From Elioraea rosea (GTDB lineage Bacteria > Pseudomonadota > Alphaproteobacteria > Acetobacterales > Acetobacteraceae), in contig NZ_VFAC01000002.1 in NCBI RefSeq assembly GCF_007644105.1, positions 124,001-188,000 of the forward strand: 64,000 bases of DNA, given 5' to 3'. Both the position numbers and the translations under genes were made by a program. Numbering within the stretch: position 1 is the stretch's first letter; each line of letters begins with the position of its first letter. Shown one piece after another: positions 27,773 through 38,439 of this stretch. The notes under the pieces were generated by a model. That model saw only the letters and a program-made list of their open reading frames with translations, ran no database searches and was not told the origin of the DNA.

Positions 27773-29607
27773 CGCTCGGCCCACCGGATGCAGCGCGTGG
27801 CCCGGCCCGGCTCGGGCGTCATCAGCGCCGGCGGCGCGGCCTCGCAGGCCGGAATGCGGTACCCGCAGCGCGGCGCGAAACGGCAGCCGGAAGGCAGCGC
27901 GTTGGGCGGCGGCACCGTTCCCGGAATGCCCGTCGGCGGCGGCCCATCCTCCGCTGGCGCGCTTGCGATCAGCGCCTCCGTGTAGGGATGCAGCGGCCGG
28001 GAGAACACATCCACGACGCGCCCCTCCTCGACGATCTGCCCGGCATACATCACCGCGACACGATCAGCGATCTCGGCCACCACAGGCAGGCTGTGCGTGA
28101 TGAAGATCATTGCGAGCCCGCTCTCCCGTTTGAGGTCGGCGAGAAGCTGGAGCACCTGCGCCTGGATGGTCACGTCCAGCGCCGTCGTCGGCTCGTCGGC
28201 GATCAGCAGGCGCGGCCCGTTGGCGACGGCCATGGCGATCATCACGCGCTGCTGCATGCCGCCGGACAGCTCATAGGGGAAGGAGCGTGCCCGCCGCGCG
28301 GCATCGGGAATACCGACCTTCGCGAGCAGCATCACCGCCTGCCGGTGCGCCTCCCCCCACGACGCCGTCTGATGCGCGCGGATGGCCTCGGCGATCTGCC
28401 TGCCCACCCGATGCACGGGGTTGAGGCTGCTCATCGGGTCCTGGAAGATCATCGCCATCGGGCCGCCGCGAAGCGCGCGAAGCGTGGCTTCCTCCGCGCG
28501 GGCGAGATCGGTGCCCTCGAAGAGCACGGCCCCCCCGGCGACGCGGGCGGCGGAGGGAAGCAGCCCCATGGCCGCAAGACCGGTCAGGGATTTGCCCGAC
28601 CCGCTCTCACCGACGATCGCGAGCGTCTCCCCGGCGGCGACGGAAACCGACACATCCTGGACGGGCTGGATCGATCCGCCCGGCGTCTCGATCTCGACGG
28701 TCAGGCCGCGCACATCGAGCACGGCCTCGCCGGCCTGCGCGGTTCGCGGCGGCGGAAGGAGGCCGGGCGCCAGAAGGTCCGCCACACGCCGCGCGCGCGC
28801 CCGCGGGGTGCGTGCATGCGGGTCGAAGCTGTCGCGCAATGCATCGCAGAGCGCGTTCATCGCGAAGATCGTCAGCGTCAACGCGATGCAGGGAAACAGC
28901 AGGAGAAGCGGCGCGCGGTCCATCACCGCGCGAGCGGCGCGGATCATCACGCCCCAGGACGGGGCGGGCGGAACCACGCCGAGGCCGAGGAAGGACAGGC
29001 CCGATTCGAGAACGATCGCCGCGGCGACGGCAAGGCTGAGCTGGACTAGCAGCGGCCCCGCGATGTTCGGCAGGATCGTCCTCAGCATGATGCGCCCGCG
29101 CGAAGCGCCGAGCACGCGTTGCGCCTCGACATACTCATTGCTGCGCACGGAGAGGACGCCGGCATAGGCGACGCGGACGAAGCCAGGCAGGAACAGCACG
29201 GAGAGGACGAGGATCAGCGTGCCGATGCCCGGTCCGAGCAGCGTCACGATCAGGAGCGCGAGCAGGATGGGAGGGAAGCAGAGCACGACATCCATGCTCC
29301 GCATCGTCAGCACCTCGACGAAGCCGCGCATGAACCCGCCCAGCACGCCGAGCGCGGTACCGATGCAGAGCGCGACGCCCGCCGAGACGGCGGCGACGAA
29401 CAGCGACGCGCGCGCGCCCCAGATCAGGCGTGCGAGAACATCCCGCCCGAACTCGTCCTGGCCTAGCCAGTAGGTCTCGCTCGGCGGCGCGAGACGCTGG
29501 CCGATCGCCATCTGAAGCGGGTCGTGGATCGGCAGGATGGGAGCGGCAAGGGCGAGGAGAAGAATCAACCCCACGCCGGAAAGGGAAACCGCCAGGCGAC
29601 GGTTCAT
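27769..29607 (-). CDS. DppC permease fused to DppD ATP-binding protein
   Basis: A 612-residue fusion. Residues about 1-285 are a DppC-type permease with six helices and the EAA-like loop ([18 protein letters not shown]). After a short linker, residues about 305-610 are a DppD ATPase with [37 protein letters not shown] and the cysteine-rich C-terminus [14 protein letters not shown]. There is no stop or new start between the two. ATG 29607 overlaps the dppB stop (ATGA) and the gene overlaps dppF the same way. Such fusions exist in other bacteria and give a fixed 1:1 permease:ATPase ratio. Confidence 0.93.
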   Translation of the reverse strand: MNRRLAVSLSGVGLILLLALAAPILPIHDPLQMAIGQRLAPPSETYWLGQDEFGRDVLARLIWGARASLFVAAVSAGVALCIGTALGVLGGFMRGFVEVLTMRSMDVVLCFPPILLALLIVTLLGPGIGTLILVLSVLFLPGFVRVAYAGVLSVRSNEYVEAQRVLGASRGRIMLRTILPNIAGPLLVQLSLAVAAAIVLESGLSFLGLGVVPPAPSWGVMIRAARAVMDRAPLLLLFPCIALTLTIFAMNALCDALRDSFDPHARTPRARARRVADLLAPGLLPPPRTAQAGEAVLDVRGLTVEIETPGGSIQPVQDVSVSVAAGETLAIVGESGSGKSLTGLAAMGLLPSAARVAGGAVLFEGTDLARAEEATLRALRGGPMAMIFQDPMSSLNPVHRVGRQIAEAIRAHQTASWGEAHRQAVMLLAKVGIPDAARRARSFPYELSGGMQQRVMIAMAVANGPRLLIADEPTTALDVTIQAQVLQLLADLKRESGLAMIFITHSLPVVAEIADRVAVMYAGQIVEEGRVVDVFSRPLHPYTEALIASAPAEDGPPPTGIPGTVPPPNALPSGCRFAPRCGYRIPACEAAPPALMTPEPGRATRCIRWAER

Positions 29608-30554
29608 CGCCGGCGCACGCGCGGATCGAGCGCCCCGTATAGCAGATCGATCACCAGGTTGAGGCCGACGAAGAGGATGGAGATCGTCAGGACGATCGCC
29701 ACGACCTCCGGATAGTCGCGGCTCGATACGGATTCCACGAGCAGGCCGGAGAGGCCGGGCCAGTTGAACACGAACTCCACGAGCACGGTTCCGCCGAGCA
29801 GGCCGCCGAGCTGCAGCCCGACGACGGTGACGACCGGCATCAGCGCGTTCCGCACCACGTGATGGACCAGCACCCGAGGCGGGCCGACGCCCTTGGCGCG
29901 CGCCGTTCGTACGTAGTCGCGTGAGGTGACGTCGAGTACCGCTGCGCGGGTGACGCGGAACACCACGGGCGCGAGATGCAGGCCGATCGTGAGGGCCGGC
30001 ATCGCAAGCATCGTCAGGTGCTGCCAGGGATCCCGGTCGAACGCGACATAGCCGCCGGCAGGAACCCAGCGAAGTGTCTGCGCGAAGAGCAGGACGATCA
30101 GCGTGCCCATCACGAAGACGGGTACCGCAAGACCGAGGGCGGATAAGGCCGAGGCGACTCTGTCGAACAGGCCGCCGCGGCGGATCGCCGCATAGGTACC
30201 AGCCGGAACGCCGATCAGGATGCCCATCAGCCCGGCCGCAACGATGAGCTCGAGTGTTCTCGGCAGGCGCCGGGCGATGGCATCGATGATCGGGCTGTCG
30301 TCCTTCATCGAGCGGCCGAGATCGCCGCTCAGCAGACGCTGGAAGTCGTTGACGTACTGTACGAGCACCGGCTGGTCGAGGCCGAGCCTGCGGCGCAGCT
30401 CCTCGACGGCGACGGGGTCGGGTGCGAAGCCGCTCGTGGACAGCAGGAGCTCGGCCGGGTCGCCCGGGACGAAGTGGATCGCCAGGAACACGATCGAGGC
30501 GACGATCCACACCAGAAGGATCGACAAGCCGATGCGTTTCAGGAACCAGCTCAC
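29604..30554 (-). CDS. dppB: oligopeptide/dipeptide ABC transporter permease DppB-type
   Basis: A 316-residue inner-membrane permease with six helices. FLKRIGLSILLVWIVASIVF at the N-terminus, the loop after FVPGDP and the coupling motif RTARAKGVGPPRVLVHHVVRN are typical of DppB. It starts with GTG at 30554, nine bases after GGGAGG. As first gene of the minus-strand unit, its promoter should lie in the 167-bp spacer shared with the divergent creatininase-family gene. Confidence 0.93.
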   Translation of the reverse strand: MSWFLKRIGLSILLVWIVASIVFLAIHFVPGDPAELLLSTSGFAPDPVAVEELRRRLGLDQPVLVQYVNDFQRLLSGDLGRSMKDDSPIIDAIARRLPRTLELIVAAGLMGILIGVPAGTYAAIRRGGLFDRVASALSALGLAVPVFVMGTLIVLLFAQTLRWVPAGGYVAFDRDPWQHLTMLAMPALTIGLHLAPVVFRVTRAAVLDVTSRDYVRTARAKGVGPPRVLVHHVVRNALMPVVTVVGLQLGGLLGGTVLVEFVFNWPGLSGLLVESVSSRDYPEVVAIVLTISILFVGLNLVIDLLYGALDPRVRRR

Positions 30555-30721
30555 ACGGCACGACCTCCCGGCGGGACGCGGTCAGAGTGGGCGAAGATGT
30601 CCGCCCTGCCAAGAAGCGATCGCGCGGCCGCGTGGCTCCCCCTGGACAACAGCGACGGTTGATGGCCGCAATTGCACGGGCAGCAGCGTGCCGGTACGGG
30701 AATGTTTCGGGAGGTCGCAGG

Positions 30722-31540
30722 ATGACGACGAAGCCGACCAAGGTCAGGATGGCCGAGCTGACCGGTGGCGAGGCGCGCGAGGCCTATGCGCGACGCCCGA
30801 TCATCCTGCTGCCAATGGGCAGCCACGAGGATCAGGGTCCGCACGCGCCGATGGGCGACTTCCTTCTCGCTGACAGGATGGCGGAGCTGATCGCCCGTCG
30901 CGCGACAGAGGACGGCACCGAAACCTACGTGGCCCCCACGCTTCCCTTCGGCGGCGCCGATTATTTCGGCCACATGCCAGGCGGCATGGCGATGTCACAG
31001 GCGACGCTACGCGCGGTGATCAGGGACCTGCTCGATTGCCTGCTCCGCCATGGGCTCGACCGGCTGATCGTGCTGAACGGGCATGGCGGCAATGTCCAGG
31101 CCGTCCATGACGAGTGCCAGGCGGTCTACCGCGCGCGCAAGGTGCTGATCCCGAGCCTCTATCTCTGGCGCGTCACGAACGCCCCGCTCGTGCGCATCCT
31201 CGGCGCGGAGAAGGCGAAGCAGACGATGGGCCACGGGGCCGACCCGCTATCGAGCCTCTACATGCATTTCTTCCCCGATCTCGTCCGTCACGACATGATC
31301 CCGGCACCGCAGCCGCTTCCGAGCGTTCTCGGCATGCCGGTGACGGGCTTTCCGACGGCGAGCTTCGAGGGTACCGACATCCACGTTCCCGTCGAGCTCG
31401 ACGAGCTCGCCCCCAACGGCGTGAGGGCAGGTGACCCGCGGCTCTGCTCGGCCGAGACGGGCCGGCAGCTTGCCGAGGAGCTCGCCGCCTTCGGTGCGCG
31501 TTTCGTCAGGCACTTCGCCGAGCAGACCGCGCGGCAATGA
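30722..31540 (+). CDS. creatininase-family amidohydrolase, variant metal site
   Basis: A 272-residue member of the creatininase family, cyclic-amide or formamide hydrolases with a two-metal centre. NGHGGN (His121) and GPH (His41) are present. The usual EQHGPH motif reads E36-D37-Q38-G-P-H here, so the family's metal-ligand His is replaced by Gln, and the following Asp is shifted (PMGDF). ATG 30722 follows GGGAGG. It is divergent from the dpp-oxidase-hydantoinase unit, which fits a role in opening a related ring. Because of the altered site it may use another metal arrangement or substrate than creatinine. Confidence 0.87.
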   Translation: MTTKPTKVRMAELTGGEAREAYARRPIILLPMGSHEDQGPHAPMGDFLLADRMAELIARRATEDGTETYVAPTLPFGGADYFGHMPGGMAMSQATLRAVIRDLLDCLLRHGLDRLIVLNGHGGNVQAVHDECQAVYRARKVLIPSLYLWRVTNAPLVRILGAEKAKQTMGHGADPLSSLYMHFFPDLVRHDMIPAPQPLPSVLGMPVTGFPTASFEGTDIHVPVELDELAPNGVRAGDPRLCSAETGRQLAEELAAFGARFVRHFAEQTARQ

Positions 31541-31561
31541 GGGCCCGCAGGGCGCCGCGGA

Positions 31562-32404
31562 TCAGATCAGCCGAGCGCGGACGCGCGTGACGAAGATCTC
31601 GGCGACGATGACCACGGCGAAGATCGCGAGCAGGACGGTCGCGGCCTTGTCCCACTGGAAGAAGTTGAGCGCATCGTCGAGCACGACGCCGATGCCGCCG
31701 GCGCCGACGAGGCCGAGCACCGCGCTCTCCCGCACGTTGATGTCCCACCGGAACAGCGCGATGCCCCAGAACGCGGGCTGGACCTGGGGCCAATAGCCCT
31801 TGAGCACCACCGAGCCCCAGGGCGCGCCCGCCGCACGCAGCGCCTCGACAGGCCCGGAGGCGGTTTCGTCGAGCGCCTCGGCAAGAAGCTTTCCAACGAA
31901 GCCGATCGAGCGGAACGCCACCGCCATCACGCCTGCCGCGGCGCCCGGCCCAAACACGGCGACGAACACGAGCGCCCAGACCAGCGTGTTGACCGAACGC
32001 GACGCGACCAGCAGAAGCTGCGCGAACCCGTTCAGCACGGCGAACGGCGTGATCACGCGCGAGGCGAGAAGCGCCAGAGGCACCGCCATCCCAAAGCTCA
32101 GGATGGTTCCGAGCGTGGCGATGTGGATGGTTTCGATCAGCGCCGCGTGGACCGCGTCGGGATAGTAGCGGAGGTCGGGCGGCCACATGCGCACGAGCAG
32201 GTCGGCCATCTGCTCGGGCGCATCCCACAGGAACTCGGGGATGATCTCGATGCTCCTGACCGACCAGACGAGGGCGGCAACGATCGCGAGCCAGACGGTG
32301 TATCGGGCAAGCCTCTGGCGCGGCGAGAATCGCGTCCATTCGCGCATGAGTGGCGCGGTCGGTCCACGCAGCTCGCGGGCGATCGGTCCTGCGATGCCGG
32401 TCAT
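31562..32404 (-). CDS. phnE: phosphonate-type ABC transporter permease PhnE (second copy)
   Basis: A 280-residue permease with about six helices and the PhnE-type end motif (AVLGLVGAGGIGVVLDDALN). ATG 32404 overlaps the stop of the first permease gene (ATGA). The two PhnE proteins probably form a heterodimer channel. Last gene of phnCDEE-type unit phnD-phnC-phnE-phnE. It lies 21 bases from the convergent creatininase-family gene. Phosphonate, phosphite or phosphate esters are the usual ligands of this class. Confidence 0.92.
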   Translation of the reverse strand: MTGIAGPIARELRGPTAPLMREWTRFSPRQRLARYTVWLAIVAALVWSVRSIEIIPEFLWDAPEQMADLLVRMWPPDLRYYPDAVHAALIETIHIATLGTILSFGMAVPLALLASRVITPFAVLNGFAQLLLVASRSVNTLVWALVFVAVFGPGAAAGVMAVAFRSIGFVGKLLAEALDETASGPVEALRAAGAPWGSVVLKGYWPQVQPAFWGIALFRWDINVRESAVLGLVGAGGIGVVLDDALNFFQWDKAATVLLAIFAVVIVAEIFVTRVRARLI

Positions 32405-33182
32405 CGCAAGGCGGCCCGCACGCGCGTCGCGACCAGCTCTGCGGCGAAGATGAGCGCGATGATGACGAGCAGGATGGCGGCGACGAAATCGTAGTCGAAA
32501 CGCTTGAAGGCGGCGAACAGCGTGCCGCCGATGCCGCCCGCGCCGACGATGCCCACCATGGTCGAGTTCCTGAGGTTGGAATCGATCTGGTAGATGCAGA
32601 ACCCGACGAAGCGGGAGGCCACCTGCGGCAGCACGCCATAGAGCAGGACGGCAGCGAACCCCGCGCCCGTCGCCCGGACGGCCTCGACCTGCTTGGGCGA
32701 GATCTCCTCGATCGCCTCCGCGAACAGCTTGGAGATGAACCCGATCGAGGCGACCACAAGTGCGCAGATGCCGGCCAGGACGCCGAAGCCGATCGCCTTG
32801 ACGAACAGGATGGCAACGATCACGTAGTGCAACGACCGGCAGAACCCGATGAACGCCCGCGCGGGGGCCGAGACCCACCACGGCATCAGGTTGCGCGCGG
32901 CAAGCAGCGCGATGGGGAGCGACAGCACGATGCCGACGGCGGAGGAGATGAAGGCGATCTGCAGGCTTTCGAGCATGCCGTCGAGCAGCAGCTGCCAACG
33001 CGTGAAGTTCGGCGGCACCATGCGGCCGAGGAACGCCCCTGCCTCGCTGAAGCCGTGCCAGATCCGCTCGAGCCCGATATCGAGCTGCGAGGCCGCGTAG
33101 ACGCTGTAGATCGCGAGGGCCGCGAGGGCAGCGCGCCCCTGCCAGTTCGGCGCGAACGCGCGGCGAGCAGCCTCGGCACCGC

Positions 33183-33186
<4 letters not shown>
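32401..33186 (-). CDS. phnE: phosphonate-type ABC transporter permease PhnE (first copy)
   Basis: A 261-residue permease with six helices; [20 protein letters not shown] and [17 protein letters not shown] are PhnE hallmarks. Start at GTG 33186, which overlaps the phnC stop (GTGA) and lies five bases after AGGAG; a GTG at 33192 is the alternative. Sequence similarity between the two PhnE copies is limited, so they are specialised rather than a fresh duplication. Confidence 0.92.
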
Positions 33187-33950
<764 letters not shown>

Positions 33951-33966
33951 GCGGGCAATCGGCCGG

Positions 33967-35058
33967 TCACTGCGTCCGGCCCGGCTGCTGCTGTTGCTGC
34001 TGGCGCTGCTGCTGCTCGCGTGCCGCACGCCTCCGTGCCTCGGCCTCCGCCTCGCGCCGCGCCTCGACGTCGAACGCCGCGCGGGTGTAGGGCGCGTTCA
34101 CCTTGTCGGCGACGAAGCGCACCGGCTCCCAGTCCTTGAGGTAGGTCGCGGGAACGAAACGGTCATTGCCGCCGAGGTCGCGCTTCATGTCTTCGGGGAA
34201 CCGGAAATCGTAGAAGCACTGCTTGATCTTCTCGACGAGCTCCGGCCGCAGGTCATGCGCATGGGCGAAGGAGGAGGTGGGGAACGGCGCGCTTTCCCAG
34301 ATGATGCGGAAATTGTCGCCGCGCACCTGGCCGCGCGCGACCATTCGGTTGTAGACGTCGGAGGCGACTGGCGCGGCATCGTAGTCGCCGCTGTTGACGC
34401 CCATCACCGAGCGGTCATGCCCGCCAGAGTAGATGACGCGATAGTCCTGATCCGGCACCAGGCCGAGATCCGGGAAATAGGCGCGGGGTGCGAGATTGCC
34501 CGAGTTCGAGGTGGCCGAGGTGTGAGCCACGCGCTTGCCCTTCAGGTCCGACATCTGGCGGATGTCGCTGTCGGCGCGCACGATGACCGCGAGCTTGTAA
34601 CTCTCATAGCCATCCTCCTTGCCCTTCACCGCAAACGGAACCGCGCCCGCGAGATTGACGGCGAACGCGGTGGGGCCGGTCGAGAAGCCCGCGATATGCA
34701 GCCGCCCCGAGCGCATCGCCTCGACCTGCGCGGCATTCGACGTCACCGGGAAGTAGACGGCCCGCTTGCCTGTGCACTGCGTCAGATAGTCCATGAACGG
34801 CTTGAACTGGCTCGCGTAGAGCGCAGGGTCCTCGACAGGCGTGTAGGCGAAGACGAGCGCCGAGGGGTCACGGAACTGACGCTCCTCCTTCGGCGGATCG
34901 GCCACGAGATCGCGGTTGTCGTCGCAATAGGCGTCATCGAGTGCGCCACGGTTCGAGCACGCAGCGGCCTGCGCTGCCACCGGTGCGTGGCTTGCGACCG
35001 CAGCGACACCGAGCGCGATCAGCCCGGCTCCGCACATGGCAATGGAAAGTCTGGCCAT
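33967..35058 (-). CDS. phnD: phosphate/phosphite/phosphonate-type solute-binding protein PhnD, with Gln-rich tail
   Basis: A 363-residue periplasmic protein with a Sec signal (to about residue 31), then a PhnD core: [29 protein letters not shown] and [21 protein letters not shown]. The extra [17 protein letters not shown] stretch after the signal has two cysteines that may pair. The last about 30 residues are an Arg/Ala/Glu segment followed by a glutamine run ([10 protein letters not shown]), not usual in PhnD. GGGGGAGG precedes ATG 35058. Heads the phnDCEE unit, divergent from the next ABC system. Confidence 0.9.
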   Translation of the reverse strand: MARLSIAMCGAGLIALGVAAVASHAPVAAQAAACSNRGALDDAYCDDNRDLVADPPKEERQFRDPSALVFAYTPVEDPALYASQFKPFMDYLTQCTGKRAVYFPVTSNAAQVEAMRSGRLHIAGFSTGPTAFAVNLAGAVPFAVKGKEDGYESYKLAVIVRADSDIRQMSDLKGKRVAHTSATSNSGNLAPRAYFPDLGLVPDQDYRVIYSGGHDRSVMGVNSGDYDAAPVASDVYNRMVARGQVRGDNFRIIWESAPFPTSSFAHAHDLRPELVEKIKQCFYDFRFPEDMKRDLGGNDRFVPATYLKDWEPVRFVADKVNAPYTRAAFDVEARREAEAEARRRAAREQQQRQQQQQQPGRTQ

Positions 35059-35142
35059 GATGGTCCTCCCCCTTCTTGCTTGCCCCGGCAACCGAACCCG
35101 GCATGCCGCTCTGCAAACGCAGGGAGCGTCATCGCCGAGGCG

Positions 35143-35168
35143 TGTTACAGTTATATTGCGCTTTTATG
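35143..35168. promoter_or_regulatory. AT-rich patch in the divergent phnD / binding-protein spacer
   Basis: In the 268-bp spacer 35059-35326 most sequence is GC-rich, but 35143-35168 (TGTTACAGTTATATTGCG...) is not. It contains a TATAAC hexamer on the minus strand at 35155-35150 that could serve as a -10 for phnD; no good -35 is seen at the right distance. This is the most likely place for promoters of the two divergent transport operons, but only weakly supported. Confidence 0.3.
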
Positions 35169-35326
35169 ACGCCGCGGCTACGAAAGCCAGAGGCGTCGCT
35201 CTCCCATCCCGAGGATGGCAGGTGTGTGCTCGCGCGGCCTCTCCACCGCAGCGGGCGGGGGCATTCCTGCCACGCGAGATCAGGTCGGCGAACGCTGCCA
35301 AAAGTTGCCTGCCAGGGAGGGAAACG

Positions 35327-36676
35327 ATGATCAAGACCGCATTGCACGGACGACGGAGTGTGCTCGCAGGCGGTGCCGCCGCAGCGCTCGTCGGCGCTGG
35401 CCGCGCCACGGCGCAGGGGCTCGAGGAGCGGCTCGTCGTCGTCACCTCCTTCCCGCGTGACCTGACGACGCCTGTCGTACAGGCGTTCGAGAGGAAGCAT
35501 CCGGGAACGAAGGTCGAGATCCAGAACCGCAACACGACCGCCGCGGTCGCCTTCATCCGCGAGACGCGCTCGAGCCCGCCGGACATGATGTGGGCATCGG
35601 CGCCGGATGCCTTCGAGGTGCTCAAGAAGGGCGAGCTCCTGCAGCGCTACCGCCCGCAGGCCACAGGCATCGCCGAGAAGATCGGCGCCTATCCGGTGAA
35701 CGATCCGGATGGCTACTTCTTCGGCTTCGCGGCCTCGGGCTACGGCATCATGTACAACACGCGCTACGTGCGCGCGAACAACCTGCCGGTGCCGAAGGAG
35801 TGGGACGACCTCGCCAAGCCCGTGTATGCCGGACATGTCGGCATCTCCGCCCCCTCCCGCTCCGGCACCACGCACCTGACGGTCGAGACCATCCTGCAGG
35901 GCGAGGGCTGGGAGAAGGGCTGGGCGCTTCTGCTGGCGATGGCGGGCAACTTCGCCTCCGTTTCCGACCGGTCCTTCGGCGTTCCCGACGCGGTCAACAG
36001 CGGGCAGTACGGTCTCGGCATCGTCATCGACTTCTTCGGCCTCGCTGCGAAGGCATCGGGCTTCCCCGTCGAGTTCGTCTACCCCTCGGTCACGACGCTG
36101 GTGCCGGCCAATATCGGCATCGTCGCCGGCGCGAAGAACCCACGCGCCGCGGCGGCCTTCATCGAGTTCCTGCTCTCGCCAGAGGGGCAGGAGATCATGC
36201 TCGACCCGAAGATCATGCGCCTTCCGGTGCGCGCCGAAACCTATGCCAAGGCGCCGGCCGGCTTCCCCAACCCGTTCACCGACAGCTCGCTCGGCGCGCG
36301 GCTCACCTTCGATTCCGAGAAATCCGAGCAGCGCTACGAGCTCATCAACTCGTTGTTCGACCGGATGATCACCTTCCGCCTGAACGAGCTGCGCGAGGCG
36401 TGGAAGGCGATCCACGCCGCGGAGGCACAGCTTGCGCGGCGCGACAATGCCGAGGGCCGCAGGCTCGTCGCCGAGGCGCGCGCGAAGGCGAGCGCGGTGC
36501 CGGTCACGGAGGAGCAGTCGCTCGACCCGCAGCTCGCCGGCGCCTTCCAGCCCGTTCGGCCCGACCGTCCCGTTCCCGCCCGCCAGGCGCAGGTGGAGGA
36601 GCAGTGGGACGCGTTCGCGCGGGCGAACTACGCCGAGGCGCGGCGCCTCGCCGAGCAGGCAGCCCGGGCACGCTGA
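35327..36676 (+). CDS. ABC transporter solute-binding protein, iron(III)/2-aminoethylphosphonate type, long C-terminus
   Basis: A 449-residue exported binding protein with a Tat-like leader (GRRSVLAGG, cut near ATAQG). The core (residues 30-340) is of the FbpA/FutA fold: YGIMYNTRYVRANNLPVP, ISAPSRSGTTHLTVETI and NIGIVAGAKNPRAA. A further 100 residues, rich in Ala, Arg and Glu and likely helical, follow the core. GGGAGG precedes ATG 35327 by seven bases. First gene of a complete importer with the next permease and ATPase. Confidence 0.9.
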   Translation: MIKTALHGRRSVLAGGAAAALVGAGRATAQGLEERLVVVTSFPRDLTTPVVQAFERKHPGTKVEIQNRNTTAAVAFIRETRSSPPDMMWASAPDAFEVLKKGELLQRYRPQATGIAEKIGAYPVNDPDGYFFGFAASGYGIMYNTRYVRANNLPVPKEWDDLAKPVYAGHVGISAPSRSGTTHLTVETILQGEGWEKGWALLLAMAGNFASVSDRSFGVPDAVNSGQYGLGIVIDFFGLAAKASGFPVEFVYPSVTTLVPANIGIVAGAKNPRAAAAFIEFLLSPEGQEIMLDPKIMRLPVRAETYAKAPAGFPNPFTDSSLGARLTFDSEKSEQRYELINSLFDRMITFRLNELREAWKAIHAAEAQLARRDNAEGRRLVAEARAKASAVPVTEEQSLDPQLAGAFQPVRPDRPVPARQAQVEEQWDAFARANYAEARRLAEQAARAR

Positions 36677-36705
36677 CCGCGACCGCACCCGCGGGGGCCT
36701 GAGGA

Positions 36706-38439
36706 ATGGCGGCGACGGCCATGGCAACGACCGGCCGGCTCGGAGGGCTGCGTTCGTTCGGCGCGAGCCCGGCGCAGGTCGTGCTTGCGCTTGCCGTCGC
36801 GGCGTTCCTCGTTGCGTTCCTGCTCGTGCCCGTGCTGCGCGTCGCCTGGGTCGCGTTCCAGGGGCCGAACGGGTTTACGCTCGTCCATTTCGGCGACTTC
36901 TTCGCGAGCACGCTGTTCCGGGAGTCGCTCTACAACTCGACCTATGTCGCGGCGATGACGGTGGTGCTTGCCACCATCATCGCTGTGCCGCTTGCCTATT
37001 TCATCGCGCGGTTCGACTTCCCTGGTGCCGGCATCATCCACACGCTCGGCGTCATCCCGCTCGTGATGCCGCCCTTCGTCGGCGCCATCGCGATGCAGCT
37101 CATCTACGGCCGAAACGGCACGGTGAACCTGCTGCTGAACGACGCGTTCGGCTTCCGCATCCCGTTCATGGAGGGGCTGAACGGGGTCATCTTCGTCGAG
37201 GGCATCCACTATTTCCCCTTCATCCTGCTGAACCTCTCCGCCGCACTGTCCAACATCGACAGTGCCATGGAGGAAAGCGCGCAAAATCTCGGCGCGCGCG
37301 GCTGGACGCTGTTCCGAACGATCGTGTTCCCCCTCGCCTTCCCCGGCTACATCGCCGGTGCCTCGCTCGTCTTCGTGAAAGTGTTCGACGACCTAGCCAC
37401 GCCGCTTCTCCTCAACGTCACCGCAATGCTCGCCCCCCAGGCCTATCTGCGGATCACCTCGGTGGGGCTGGCTGACCCGGTGGGCTACGTCATCTCGGTC
37501 ATCATGGTGGTCGTCTCGCTCGCGGCGATGGGCGGCGCGGCGCTGCTTCTGCGCGGGCGCGACTACGCCACCCAGCAGCGCGGCGGCGGCGGGCTGCAGC
37601 GGCGGCGGATGAGCAGCGGCGAGGCGGCCGTCGCCTGGGGCTTCATCGGGCTGACCCTGCTCATCGTGCTGTCGCCGCATGTCGGCATCCTGCTTCTCTC
37701 GCTCGGCACGGTCTGGTCGTTCAGCCCGCTGCCTGATGCCTTCACCCTGGCGCATTACGGCACCGTCTTGCGCGAGAGCACGCAGTATCTCGTCAACACG
37801 CTTCTCTATTGCGGCGGGGCGGGGCTGCTCGACGTCGTGCTCGGTGTCGCGATCGCCTATCTCGTCCAGCGCACCTCGCTCCCGGGCCGGCGGCTGCTCG
37901 ACCAGGCGGCGACGGCCTCGCTCGCGGTGCCGGGGCTCGTGCTCGGCATCGGCATCCTGCGCACCTATTTCGAGGTGAGCATCCCGGGCATCGAGGGCTC
38001 GTTCGCAACATCGGGGCTGATGCTCACCATCGTCTATGCCGTCCGCCGCCTGCCCTATGCGCTGCGTGCATGCGACGCGGCGATGCGGCAGCTCCATGTC
38101 AGCATCGAGGAGGCGGCCGAGATGCTCGGCGCGGGCAAGATGCTGACGCTGACGCGCATCGTCGTGCCGCTCATGATCGGCGGCATCGCGGCCGGGTTCG
38201 TGACGTCCTTCGCCACTGCCGCGGTCGAGCTCTCCGCCACGCTTCTGCTCGTGACGCGGGACGTGAACGCGCCGCTCTCCTACGCGATTTACGTCTACAT
38301 GCAGTCTCCGGCCGGCCGCGGCCCCGGCGCCGCGCTCGGCGTCATCGCCGTCGCCGTCGTTGCCGTCGGCACCTGGCTTTCCCACAGCTTGGCGGAGCGC
38401 GACCGTGCCCGCCGCTCGCGCGAGGTCATCGCCGCATGA
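36706..38439 (+). CDS. ABC transporter permease, two fused permease domains (iron/2-AEP type)
   Basis: A 577-residue inner-membrane protein with about 12 helices in two binding-protein-dependent permease domains. Each has the cytoplasmic coupling loop: ESAQNLGARGWTLFRTIVFP and EAAEMLGAGKMLTLTRIVVP. This single-chain duplicated permease is typical of FbpB and PhnV/PhnU-like importers. ATG 36706 lies 29 bases after the binding protein; ATG 36721 is also possible. Its stop overlaps the ATPase start by ATGA. Confidence 0.92.
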   Translation: MAATAMATTGRLGGLRSFGASPAQVVLALAVAAFLVAFLLVPVLRVAWVAFQGPNGFTLVHFGDFFASTLFRESLYNSTYVAAMTVVLATIIAVPLAYFIARFDFPGAGIIHTLGVIPLVMPPFVGAIAMQLIYGRNGTVNLLLNDAFGFRIPFMEGLNGVIFVEGIHYFPFILLNLSAALSNIDSAMEESAQNLGARGWTLFRTIVFPLAFPGYIAGASLVFVKVFDDLATPLLLNVTAMLAPQAYLRITSVGLADPVGYVISVIMVVVSLAAMGGAALLLRGRDYATQQRGGGGLQRRRMSSGEAAVAWGFIGLTLLIVLSPHVGILLLSLGTVWSFSPLPDAFTLAHYGTVLRESTQYLVNTLLYCGGAGLLDVVLGVAIAYLVQRTSLPGRRLLDQAATASLAVPGLVLGIGILRTYFEVSIPGIEGSFATSGLMLTIVYAVRRLPYALRACDAAMRQLHVSIEEAAEMLGAGKMLTLTRIVVPLMIGGIAAGFVTSFATAAVELSATLLLVTRDVNAPLSYAIYVYMQSPAGRGPGAALGVIAVAVVAVGTWLSHSLAERDRARRSREVIAA

